From the NCBI GenBank assembly GCA_037447605.1, contig CM074814.1:1915345-1979344 (forward strand): 64,000 bases of DNA, in the 5' to 3' direction. Under the pieces are notes generated by a model that saw only the letters and a program-made list of their open reading frames with translations, was not told the DNA's origin and searched no databases. The translations under genes were made by a program, and so were the position numbers. Origin of the DNA: Zygnema circumcarinatum (taxonomy: Eukaryota; Streptophyta; Zygnematophyceae; Zygnematales; Zygnemataceae). This document shows positions 21,972 to 33,383 of the stretch, piece by piece (within the stretch, counting starts at the first letter, position 1; every line of letters starts with the position of its first letter).

Positions 21972-24900
21972 TCAAGAAAAGGAGAAGTACGTGGTATACT
22001 GTTCATCTCGCATAGCAGAAATGGGCATGAGCAGGAAATCCTTTTCGTTACCTGGAGCCACGAAAGAAATGTTGTTGTATGTTGCGAGGCCCTTACGAAC
22101 TATGAAGCTGCTGAGGTGAGCCGTCTCGCCTCCTGTAACCAAGCCGTCAAGATCTTCCGCAATCTTCAGAAGACTCAATGAATGGCCTGAGGCCCCGCCA
22201 TTCAGCTTCCGCATGGACAGGAAGTTCCCAGGCAGATCCGATGCTTCAAAAGATACAGCTGCCTCGCTGTTGATAAGGCCCTGTCGCACATGAAATGCTG
22301 CAGCATGTCGGACTCCTCTCGGCTCACTTGAGAGGGAAATTGTCATGTCGTGCCGATCTTCAGAGGCGGCATTGCTCTCTATGTTCGTGGCATGTTTGAG
22401 CTTCTTGATGAAAGTCAAAGGCTGACCCACTCCGTTATGCCCCAAGTACAGTCCTGGTCGAGAAAACACTTCCAGCAAGACTGTCTTGCCAATCAATGTC
22501 TGCCAATTCAAAACATCAAAATCACTATGCATATATTCAGCTCGGCGATGTCTGTCTGACTCATGTGCGTCGCTCCTTGGCGTTTGTAATCTGCCAATTG
22601 ACACGATCCGGAAAGTTGCCTCCATGGCTTCTTGAGTCCCATCCTCTGGAGTTGGCCAAGCTTGGACCTCACCGATCTCACCACCCACATCACAATACCG
22701 TAAGATCGTCCCCTTCATGTCGGCAGTAGCTCCACTCACGCTTCGTATATGCTTCACTGCTGGAAGTGACAACTCGAGAGTTACGAGTGCAGCATTCGCT
22801 GATGGAGGGATGGGAGTGAGCCATTCGGAGGGAGTGGCAGGATTGAGACCCAATGCCAGGCTGCTCGCCCGGGGAGTCAAACCCACCAGTACGTGAGGGC
22901 CAAAGAGAATAGCACGCATAGTAGAATACTCCTTACGGTCATCTGCAGTGCCCCACAGGAGACATGCGAGTGCAGCCCCACAAGATGCTGAACAAAGAAA
23001 GCCAAAGAGAGCTGTTCAAGAGAAGGAAACAAACCGGCAACACGTGCATGGAAGCTTTTTCGGATAAAAGTTTGAAGGTCTGAAAAGTTCTAATACAGTG
23101 GATTCGGCAGCCCCTGAAAGGGAGTCAAAATTTGTATGAAGACTGCCACGGAATGCATTGGCTGGACGCAGATGAATCCCACCTTCAATAGCTTCTGTGC
23201 GCAAACTAATGGGCAGTGTTAATTGGAGCTGATCTCCACTGTTCCAAACCCGCCGGAGCTTCAAGAAATTTCCTGAAGGAAACGAGAATCGAGGACATGA
23301 GAAATTGTCTTTTTTTAAGACCTGTAGTCGACATGGCCGGCTGTCCTGATTGCTGAGAAGGGACATCTGTAGCAGGAAATGAGGACATGCATACGCTGCA
23401 ACCTTGCAGCAACACATGAATTCAGCGATTTTGTTCTCCTGCAGTTACCGAATAGTTCGATCCGAGATGTTTCCATTCGATTCAGCCTTCTAGGGAGATG
23501 TTAAACTAAGCTAAATATACCACAAAGTCAACAATGGCAGACTCATACTTGTGCTCCGCAATTCCAGTCTGCTAAGGACCTCTGCCTCTGCTTCTCAGAG
23601 TTCAACTAAGAACAACCTTGACCGTGGTCCTGAGAAATGAATCTGAGTTGGCGAAACGTAAGTAGGCAATTCAGAAAGATACTAGTTCAACGAGCACGCT
23701 ACGCAGCCCGTTGCCAACTTGGCACTAAATGTCAACTCTCAATCTACTTCGATTTGGTGCCCCTTCCTTTCACTCCCTTTTTTCAGTTCAGCCTCAAGAA
23801 TCTGTGCATATATCATACCTCCGGGGGGCGTTCTGAGGCTATCTCCATTAAGTGCAACAGATGATTGTGCTGCCCATCCCGGAATTCGAATGGTGACAGC
23901 TGCCAGAGTGCGACCTGAATTGACCATCTGTCATTACAGTCAAATCTCAAGCTTAGCGACCGACATCGTACAAATTTATCACGTCTTACCCTCTGTGCAT
24001 TCTGTTGCCATGAACTTTTTCAAAGGTCAACCTGATACTTTGCCTGACCAGGTAACATTGCACCCATGATACTATCTTTGTGATTGACATCTGTTTATCT
24101 GTTTATAGCAGAACCTGGGATTACAACAAACTCAGGAATGGATGCAACAGGCGTCCGTCCCAAGCGACATTTCCTTTTCCTTACGTTCAAGTGATCGAAT
24201 CCACAAAAATAACCACGTGCCAGAAAATGCCGTCGTTGGTAGAGAATGGCCGAGACATAAAGCTTCATGATGCATTTCCATTGGTTGGGGTTGAAACATC
24301 AAGACCACACACGACGAAACATTGTGACCTAACTGGAAAACTTCCATAAACCGGAACTATTCCCGTTTTTTTCTTTCTTTCGAGTTTCAGGGCTTACCAG
24401 GGAGACAGTCGAGAAGCTGATCGTCACATTCATTGCCGGATCAACTGCTGAAGGAAGCTTAATCCTCTGTTGAACATGGAGACCTGCCGCCTTCCACCGG
24501 AGTGTACTTGCGACAAACTGCACTACATACAGCCCGGGGGGGCTCCCTTCCTCGTAGAAGTAAATGGAGTCACCCAATTTGGCAAACGACTCTATGCCTG
24601 CGACCATGATAGGACCAATTAGGTTCGGCGTGTTTTTCATTCGTAAATATGGGCAAGGGTTGGGGCAGGGTCTTAGCAACAAAACACTCTGTCCTGTGCA
24701 TCAACAGAAAATCTGGCCTAAAATGGAAAATCAAAAGCTAAGTCGTTTAACAACAGGATAGCAGGGTCATGCATAGAAGTCTTTGTTACGGGCAGAACTG
24801 GAACAAGGAATATAATAACATACAGAACAGAAAGGAGGACAGGACAAACATTCTGAACAGAGCCGGGAGACAGCAAATTCAATCGATAGCTGATGTTGAG

Positions 24901-27900
24901 ATTGCTCTCTTTCTAAGCATCTCTGTATGCCCCGACATTTCGTATGTTTACATAACACTTGGATTTGAAAACCTTCCTCCCTTTAAGAGGTGATCGTGAA
25001 CTCCTATAAATGCAATCATGTAAGGCAGCTGCCATTGTAACCAGGATTGCCAGTGCACACCAGTGCCGTAGCAGCACCAAAATGCATTGAAGGGGTTTCC
25101 CCAGCCATGATAACCCATGGCTTTTGAATTGCCCGCGCCAAGTGGCAGCATATAAATCATCACCCCTGGTTGCGTTCCGCGTTGAATTCCAAGGATTCCG
25201 TTTGTCACAAGCCGCTCAAAATAGTCCATATGTGCCACATCTCGTCGCCAGCGAAACATATTTCTTGAAACCTGCAATTAGACACATAATAATCCTCCAA
25301 CACTATCATCCAGCCCCTCGGTCAAATTAGACCAGAGAAACACATCACCTAGGTAAAGAAGAGCAGCTGTAATGTGGTAACTTAGATCGTTTTTCTCTAT
25401 TCAGGCAGTGATCAAGTCAAGAAAAGCAGAGAAGGAACTATCTACCTTGAGCATGTTATAAGTAGTACAGGTTTCTTGGTCTTCCTGACCCAAATCAGAA
25501 CCGAGCCGATGCGGGTCATGCCTGCATACAAACAGCAAGAACCCTGCAGTTGAATTGCAGAAGGAAGAAATCAGCAATGATCTTCATCAATTCTTGGTTG
25601 CACGATGTACTTCCTCGTCATGAGGTGAGAAGTGCCTGATTAGAAAACAAACCCACCAAAACTCGTTTGAAGAAGTGCCCCCTGTCGCAAATCCATGCGT
25701 TGAATTGATAAGCTCCATGAAATACTCCGCAATGTCCTGTTAGAAAGTGCCACGTGATGCACAGAGTTGACTGAGTATGATAGATACGAACCAATGGAAA
25801 ATTGTAAGCCATAAGTCGATGTTTCCATATAATCCAGTTCCTACAAGTGTTGATACGTTTCCCCAGATACAAACTTTCACTCAGAGCAGAAACTTTAATA
25901 TGTTTCACTCGGCCCCTGAAAATTTTGCATTTTTTCCATTTGCCAGGTCTGATAGCCATTCGTGCTCCATTCGTGCTCTTGTCAGTTTGTAGAGCAAACC
26001 ATACAACCAATTTACAGCGACGAGCTGACCTTGTATATGCTGTCCCCTATAACCTCGTATCGCATCTGTGCTCCAACAATAAGGGGAATGTGTGTGTTGG
26101 AGTGAAGGCCTGAGAGATCATCAGTTTGCAGTGCAAGCGGCCCTAGGAAGCACGGCTTATCAAATTGGTGTGCCAAGCGAGCATGCTCCTCATCACCCTG
26201 CAATTCAGCAACCATGACTTCTCAAAATCTTGTCAATAGCATACAGTTCCAACCGTCGAGTTCAGCAAAAACATGAATCATGTTAGAAGTTAAGCACGCT
26301 GATTGGACAAGCCAGAAGGAAAGTCTTCGGCTTTCGACATGCACTTCACGATATTGCTTTATTTTGGAGGATCTTCTTCAGAGACGTGTCCGAGTTTGAA
26401 GTGACTCCTTGTTCTCTTTGCTACTTCTTAATAGATGCTTAAGTTGAGAACAAAAGGTGATCACAAGATTTTCCGCCCCACCGTGATTGCATAGAGTCGA
26501 TACAATAGGTCATTCATCCCGCCAAACTCTTCATTCAGGGACCTCCACCACCGTTCAATAGTATGCTGTGCTATAACTGCATCCACTCGACCCCTAAAGT
26601 AGTCCACCATCTTCAACAGCATATGAAATGCCTGGACGTTGTTTGCGACAGTGAATTGGTCTAAAAGCCCTGCCATTATCTGTATCATAAGAATCAGCAA
26701 AGGGAGTAATCAATTTTCTGTAAACTTGCAGTAAGCATTTGGTATGTGCAGTCGGCCTCGTCAGCGAAAAGGCAGAGTGAGAGAGCACTCTACCTTGCAT
26801 CACATTGATTGAAGACCTAATCGGACAATGTCATTCACCCGTATCTAAAACCTGAACTGACAGCAATTGAGTTTGCTCTTGCCTTGTGGATTGTGTAGTA
26901 AGGCGCCCAAACTGGAAGAACTGCCTCAACTCTGTCAAAGAATTCTGTAGGGAAAGCAGATAAATAACCGCTGCCCATGCTGTCTTGACATTTTGCCAGT
27001 TCAGCAACCACGGTCTTCATATGCAACTCAAGGGTGCTATTTCCAGTGCTGGCCCAAGCGAAGGCGGCTGCACTGAGATAATGTCCTGCAAAAACGTGTT
27101 ATTTGACATTGTAAAGAGGTGAAAAAGCCCTGATCGAGTGCCTAAAGTGTTGCAGTAATGCTTGCGAAATTGATGGCTTGTGTCAACCACCACTGCACAC
27201 AAGGGTCTCATAATCTTTTCTCCTGCTGTGACACTCAGGCATCATAAAATTATGCTGAAACCATTCGCAGTGTTCCTCGCAACAAAGGATTAAGGTGCTC
27301 AAACATGAAAATTGACTGCACACTCTGTCAGTTCGTCTGTTCCATAATTGTCTTCCAGCTGCAACACTACCTCTTCTGCATGTGCTCTGCTTTTCAAGTG
27401 GTAGCTTGACCTTACCAACAAAATGCCCACGCAGCTCAGATATAGGCATTTCCCAGCCACCGTAAGGGACTCCGGGAGTTGCGAAGCCTGCTGTATGGCG
27501 AAAGCTCCAAATAAGGCGATCAACATCCAACATAAGGAGGTATTGAAGATTTACCTCCTGAGCTGTTCCTTGGGGAGATTCAGGATGTAACCGCACGTCA
27601 TGGAGAGAAAATTCTTTCAAGAAATCCTGACAAGCGCAATCAGAGGGCATAATCAGTGACACCATCGAAAAGGGTTTCGCCCATCACTGCACACTTGAGT
27701 TGAATAGGGAAGTTGTCCTTTTTGTCCAACTTTTGCCTCATCCTATCGTTACACCTGGATAAAGGGATGGTCTGTTCAAATGTAGCTATTTGTCAATGGA
27801 AGATGTTGACCAAGTTAAGTCAACAAACAGCACGCTGGAATGGGGAAACCTGAAAGTATTCACCAGAACCAATACGACATAGTCTGTATAAGAGCAGCCT

Positions 27901-29447
27901 TTAATACCTGTTTTGCTGCAAAGCGATTCTGCTCCATTCTCCTTTTAATAAAGTCTGCCTGTCGATCCCGGAGAACTCTTCTCAAACTCTTGGATGGAGA
28001 CGACGACAGGGAGAGGTCCGCCACTTGGCCCACCTCTTCTCTATTAGCAAAAGAGTTCCGACTGTGTTCATCGAAATGGCCAAGGAGGGCAAGCATTGCA
28101 TTTCTTCTGCAGCCTTCAAAAACAATCGTTTAAGGAATTAATGGCTCTCACACAAGTGGGAAGAGTTGGCTGTTTTACGCAAGGGCTGTCAAGTCCCCTA
28201 TGGCCGCTCAATGGACAACTACCTTTTAAAGAATGCACTTGTCATTACTGTGAACTTTTGTGATTGCAGCTACGGAGGAGGATAATCTTGATGAGCTCGT
28301 CAAGACGAAGGTTCTCTAACGACTAAGCAAATATTCAATTGATTGGCTGAGATTAAGTACAGCACATTCCAGTCTAATCAAGAGAGAGAGAATTTGGCAC
28401 GTTAAATGATCCTATAGAACCTACAGAAATGCCACATCATTCTCAACTACAGAAAGAAACAACAACTGATAATAGTAAGAACGCGGAGTGGAATGGGAAA
28501 AGTTGCTGGCAAGGCAACTGTACTTAAAGGAGGCAAGTAAATAAGGTTGGAAAAATATAGCTTCTGTGCAAAAAGATTTGGCATGGCAGACAGAAAGAGG
28601 AAGGGATAATAGATACTTGGGATGCATAAAAATTATTTGCCCAGTTTGTGGAATGTCGCTACAATTATCATTAAGAATGCGAAGGTGCCTCGCAAACAGG
28701 CACCACAGCCAGACAGTATGTATTAAAAAGCTAATCAATTTCGCTGAATTAAAACACATTTACATTGATACATTGCCTTCTTGAAAATTTGGGGCCATAT
28801 TCAAGAAACTAAAAAACCTGACTTAATCGGTCAATCAGCTTGCCCGGACCATAGAACGGAAGCTAGCTGACAGTTTGTTCGAGCTTGTTTCAGCAAATTT
28901 TGGACTTAACAGGTCCATTCATAAAAAGCCGATTTCAAGGAGGGCAGTCTCGATTTGAAAGATAATATGGACGTGAATTCGTCTTCTAAGACAGCCAATT
29001 TCCTACTGCACTTGCACGTCATTGATAAATGCTGTGATATTTGCCGAGATGTCTGCTGCGATCGTATTCTTTCTCTGATCAAATTTCAATTGTATTAAAA
29101 TATCTGCAGCTAAATTCAGCGTTTGTAGATTAGGGTTTCGCTTGATGTTCAGAAAGACGACTCAATTGAATAATACATTCGAAAATCAGCGAAAGAACCC
29201 TCTCAAAGACGAATACATAAAACTCGACACGTAAATATCTAATAAATGATGTGAATTTTACGCTATGTATGTCATTCTTTCACATATGTCACAGCGGAGG
29301 CTGGCTGTGCACTAGCCTGGCTGCATTCTGCGTGGGGATGTTGGTGCACTCTTTCGCAGCCGTCAATGCACAGCCAGCCGTGAGAAGCACAAGCACGAGC
29401 ACGGACGCGGCTGCAGGTCCAGATGCAAGCGAGAGGCATGGCCCCAT
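21972..29447 (-). CDS. GH127/DUF1680 beta-L-arabinofuranosidase-like protein
   Basis: Thirteen minus-strand exons (29293-29447, 27908-28106, 27416-27626, 26883-27085, 26482-26679, 26030-26197, 25657-25736, 25446-25521, 25061-25271, 24398-24597, 23819-23927, 23183-23272, 21972-22942) encode 956 residues. A signal peptide (ASVLVLVLLTAGCALTA) precedes KECTNIPTQ. Family blocks include LKEFSLHDVRL, YLLMLDVDRLIWSFRHTAG, GYLSAFPTEFFDR, DKPCFLGPLALQTDD and ILFGPHVLVG. The zinc/nucleophile cysteine set of GH127 is intact: E421-x-C423 (QETCTTYN) and C496-C497 (FWCCYGTG). It probably removes beta-linked arabinofuranose from wall glycoproteins in the secretory path or apoplast. Exon 2 (residues 52-118) aligns poorly with plant homologues, though phases fit. 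Intron 4 is GC-AG. Confidence 0.9.
26681..26882 (-). other. GC-AG intron in the GH127 gene
   Basis: On the minus strand exon 4 ends CACAAG and the intron begins GCAAGA; it ends TACAG before exon 5 (first exon base at 26679). The joint gives YYTIHK-IMAGLLDQ, matching the family YYTIHKILAGLVDQ. No GT is available at this boundary, so this is a GC-donor intron of the ordinary (U2) class. Confidence 0.8.
28107..29292 (-). other. first intron of the GH127 gene
   Basis: 1186 bp between the signal-peptide exon and exon 2. It is AT-rich with no convincing exon on either strand. A missing small exon cannot be excluded, because the family has conserved residues here that I could not find. Confidence 0.5.
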
Positions 29448-29585
29448 GGCGGCAGGCAGGCGCGGCCTCCTTCTCCTTCTTCTCCTTCTTGTTCTTGCAG
29501 CGGCCCTGGCCCTGGCCCTGCAAGGACAGCTGCAACCGACCGGACCACGGCAAGGTCCCGCGCCCAGCAGCGCGCGTTTCGACTG

Positions 29586-29608
29586 CCACGTGTCGCATGT
29601 CACGTGGC
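29586..29608. promoter_or_regulatory. paired CACGTG motifs upstream of GH127
   Basis: CCACGTGTCG and TCACGTGGCA lie 140-160 bp upstream of the minus-strand ATG at 29447, an arrangement typical of G-box or ABRE pairs in plant promoters. Confidence 0.45.
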
Positions 29609-29670
29609 ATGGCATGTCCACATTTCGCTCGTTGTGTGGCCGTTGCTAGCCGTCGATTTCGGGATCGTGG

Positions 29671-30120
29671 CCGTTGAATAGGACACGTCAGCATGTGTTG
29701 AGGGTCCACCCGTCAGATTGCCACGTGCTCGAGAGTACGAGACGGGTCGTTGGATAAGCCACGCGCGCACGTGTGAGGTCCGACCGTTAAAATGGATGAG
29801 TGCGAGATTGTAGAATGAGAGTCGTTAGATGTGCCGCGCTTACAACGGTAACAGGATACTGGCCGGTCGATAAACCACGCGTGCAAGTGTGACAGGTTCA
29901 GACCGTTGGATTTAGCTGCTGGCGAGAATTCCGGAGAGTAGCCTTTAACACGTGTGAGCTATCGGACCGTTTGTCACGTCCAAGATTTCTAATAGCCGTT
30001 GGATCTGTCACGTGGATTTTTTGTAAGATGTCGACCGTTAGATAGGCGCGTGTGAGATTTCAGAAAATGGCCGTTGCGCAATCCACGGGGACACAAAGTG
30101 AGGTTCCGTCCGTCGGATAC
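29671..30120. repeat. degenerate 37-38-bp CCGTT/CACGTG tandem array
   Basis: CCGTT-type motifs (CCGTTGAAT, TCGTTGGAT, CCGTTAAAA, CCGTTGGAT and similar) recur at 29671, 29710, 29746, 29784, 29822, 29903, 29967, 29996, 30034, 30071 and 30109. Most spacings are 37-41 bp. Between them sit ACGCGCGCACGTGTGAGG-like segments. It lies between the GH127 start and the 3' end of the NYN gene. It may be an old tandem repeat with regulatory content: AACGG cores resemble MSA/MYB sites and CACGTG resembles a G-box. Confidence 0.65.
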
Positions 30121-30152
30121 AGTACCGATAACCGTAACAGCCGCGTGCAAGT

Positions 30153-30192
30153 TTTTTAGGGTTCAGGGAGGGTTTGGGTTTAGGGTCCAGTG
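30153..30192. repeat. short telomere-like tract
   Basis: TTTAGGGTTC, GGGTTTGGGTTTAGGG and related words occur over about 40 bp, degenerate versions of the plant telomere unit TTTAGGG. Such interstitial telomere-like tracts are common near plant promoters (telo-boxes). Confidence 0.5.
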
Positions 30193-30407
30193 TAAGAAAA
30201 AAATAGCCATGTTTTGCATTGGTCGAGAGTTCACAATGCCCAACAAGTCGATGCCAAAGGAAGCACGGAATCAAACGAGCCATACAAGCAAAAGCGACCA
30301 TCAACAAGCTTCTAGAATGATGTGGATTCGTTCCGATTTGCCCTTATCATTATGCACATTGGATGGGCAAATTTGTAAACAACACATGGATCTATTTACG
30401 CGTACGT

Positions 30408-31734
30408 TTAGTAGGCGAATTGGGCTATATACATGGGAGAATAGTTCACTATTGGCCATCTCTGTACTTCCTGCATTGTGACTTCACTCCTTATGGGAGA
30501 ACTCAGCCAACTCCCTCCTTCACCCTTGGTGGCTCCTCCTCTCCTTTTGAGAGGAGGACTAGACTCAGAAGATGAGTCGGAAGAAAACTTCCGTTTCCGC
30601 GAATACGACTCTCCTTGACCAACTGAACTGTCTGCCATGGCGGGCCCCTCGAGAGAGGAGGAGAGAGAATTCGCGGGCCAAGGACGCGGGGATGACGGAA
30701 AGGTAGGAGAAGGGAGAAGTGGGAGTAAGCTCTCTCCATTGGCTAAGGTGGGCCAATTCCAGACCTTAGTAGCTGAACTGAGAAGAGACTGAGAGACAGA
30801 GGTTCCCATATTATAGGCGAGTAGTACATTATATTTGCGGTTGCGAAGACCATGAAGCGCATTTGAAAAATCTTGGTCTCCGGAAACCAAGAGCACATGG
30901 GCTGGAGGAGGGTTGTCTAGAGCCCATAAGAGCATTCCTACAAGTATCGCTTTGTCGCTGGCTTGTTTCCGGCCTGGTAACAAAGCAGCAGGTGAAGGTG
31001 TTAGTTTTCATGAGACGTGAGAGGGCAAGTAAAGAAGCCGGGGGAGGGAGAGTGAGAGTAGGGGAGAGGAAGGGGATCAGGCGAGGGAAGAGAGAGGAAA
31101 GACTAAATTCCGGGGCAGTGAGGAGAAAGATGGATCAGGAGGAAGGCAGATTGGGGGAGGTAGAAGGGGAGAGGGAGAGGGAGGGGGAGAACGAGGAGGG
31201 GGGGAAGCAGAGAGCGGGGAGGAGGGAGGAGGGAGGAGGGAGGAAGGAGGAGGGAGAGGGGAGGGGGAGAGGGAGAGGGAGAGGGATAGGGATAGGGAGA
31301 GGGAGAGGGAGAGAGAGAGAGGGAGAGGGAGAGTGAGGGAGAGAGGGCGAGAGGGAGAGAGGGAGGGGGAGAGGGAGAGGGAGAGGGAGAGAGAAAGGGA
31401 AAGAGAGAGAGATGCCTCAATTATTTGTTAATTCTACATGAATTGATATCGCACCGTTTGGAATGTGATGTACGCTGATACCCGTGCTGCTGAGCCCCTC
31501 TGTCACTCCTCGTGACAGCAGGTTGACATTTCCGTAGGCCGTAATGGAGATGGTGCCATGAAAGCCCTCCCTTCCCAGGGCGGACCGGACGTTGTGGGCG
31601 ATGCTATATGCGCTTAGTCCTAAGGGAACGCCGCAGTTCTCAATATCCCACCACACAGAGATGCGCGGTTGCACGGGCTGTTGCGGAGGTTCAGGCATGG
31701 CTGCCATCGCCCTGCTGTTGCTGCTACCTGACAT
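30408..31734 (-). CDS. NYN-domain (MARF1/limkain-like) putative RNase
   Basis: Two minus-strand exons (31455-31734 and 30408-30973) joined in phase 1 give 281 residues. The NYN (PIN-like) fold is evident: residues 25-35 read ISVWWDIENCG; after the splice come ASDKAILVGMLLWALDN and LLVSGDQDFSNALHGLR, with the acidic residues (D in WWDIEN, D in SGDQDF) expected to bind metal. Plant proteins of this type resemble the N-terminal domain of animal MARF1. Here the protein ends after a Ser-rich tail with two basic clusters (SRKRK, LKRR) that may be nuclear signals, so it is much shorter than MARF1 and lacks OST-HTH/LOTUS domains in the part seen. The intron carries a CT-rich microsatellite on the sense strand. 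RNA cleavage is inferred, not shown. Confidence 0.82.
31025..31412. repeat. GA-rich (GGGAGA/GAGAGG) microsatellite
   Basis: Nearly 390 bp of almost pure purine on the + strand, mixing GGGAGA, GAGAGG and GGAGGA units. It lies inside the NYN gene intron (30974-31454), where it reads as a pyrimidine tract on the sense strand and fills most of the intron upstream of the acceptor. Confidence 0.9.
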
Positions 31735-33383
31735 CTTGCATAGATGCTATCTTGCATTTGCTTTATGCCAGTTATTCTGCATTCACAATATGCGATTAGG
31801 ATCAGCGATTCAGGCTAAAAAGACAAAAACAAATGGGGGAGTGAGGAAGGTGGAGTGGGTTAAAAGGAAGTGAAAGAATGTATGCTGAACTACTACTCTC
31901 TCTCACGAATAAAAATAAGTTGCTAAAAGTACCCCTGCAATTTATAGCATTTTTCTGGCTTTATTATCGGATCTCAGTTGTTGAAAGTTAAGTTTCTGAG
32001 AGAAGAAGATTTGAGGATCAAAATCCCCGACAATGAACGCTTTAAATGAAGAGAAATGAGTTCTCTTCGCAAGTAGACAAATTCACATAACGGCAAACAT
32101 TTATGTAACGAAGAAAGAGAAATGCAGGTAAGGAGGCCAGCCCTTCCCAGTCCCATATTTCTTCCCCCTTTTCCTTCCTCTTTTCTCCTACTCTTCTCAC
32201 CCTACTCTCCCTCGTACCGCTTCTTTTCCCTTCTTCTCCACTTTTCCGCATCGTTTATCTTCCATTCGCATGTGCCCGCCTTTTCGAATCCCTCTCCTCT
32301 TCCCCTTACCGCATCTCACTCGTCCCTCCGCCTCGCCTATGTTCTCTCCTTTCCACCTCTCACCCTTAAGCGAGCTCTCACCTCCTCCTTGCAGCAGCCT
32401 GCTCGCAAATCTCCGCGCAGTGCTCCTCCAAGCTCCTCCACCCCTCGTCCCGCTCTTCCTCTTCCATTGCCCCCCTCCAGCCCCAGCGCTTCGGATGGCA
32501 GCTTCTCAACGGTCACCCGGGTCGTTGCGTGTCTCTATGGGCTCTAGTCACAGTTCCCGTAGCATGAAACATAGAACTGCCATACAGTATACAGTTCAGT
32601 GTCACGGTTGAGAAAGCAACGGAACACGGAACATGCCTCCCGTGTGAATGCGAACCATACATACATATATACATAGCACATGGATTGGAAGGGCGTATGT
32701 ATGCCCCATACATGAAGGCATTACCTACCATCTTGAGAGCAAATGAATCATCTGCATGCCTAAAGTGCCGCTTGTGGACACCACAAAAACAACATCGATG
32801 TGTCATCACAATAGTACCGACATGCATGCATCCGAAAATTGTCTAGGCAAACTCGCCGCTGCCCCCCCACACCTTGCCGATCTGCGGTCTACCTTCCATA
32901 GTTCCATTGGAACTAATGTCGTCCCCAACCATAGAAGATGCTCGGACATTGACGTCAGGATGGCGAGGCCATCGAGTTCCCAACAAACAAACGAGTTCCT
33001 CCACAAGGAAGGTACGAACAATGTGTTGTGGAGTTTGCCATGTTTGTTGCTGCCCCAACGTCGCGTATCAATTCCAGTACCCGCATTGGAAGCGGAGGCG
33101 TTGCTTCCAAATTTCCTCCCTCGGCCTGCTGCCCTCTGCCTGAACAGGGAGCGACTCGTCATTGATGGCGCGGCGGGTAGAGGGGCGTCATCAAAGGGCT
33201 CGAGAAGTAGGAGGGCGGGTGGCGTTGTTCCGCCTGTAAAGCGACGACGGGCAGTGGGGGAGGAAGAGAGAGAGAGAGAGAGGGGGGGAGAGTGCAGGGC
33301 TGACAGTTGGTGGCAGAGGTGCTACAGACCAAGAGAAGGAGCTCAGTGCTCAGTGCGCCAGGCAGCTGAGCTGAGCGGCAGTC
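31735..33383. promoter_or_regulatory. divergent promoter region, NYN / GT61
   Basis: 1649 bp between two head-to-head ATGs. 32130-32475 is a CT-rich stretch. 33264-33290 is a GA-repeat in the GT61 leader. Frames of 141 and 212 codons on the + strand are low-complexity or unmatched and are not called. No other element recognised. Confidence 0.5.
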
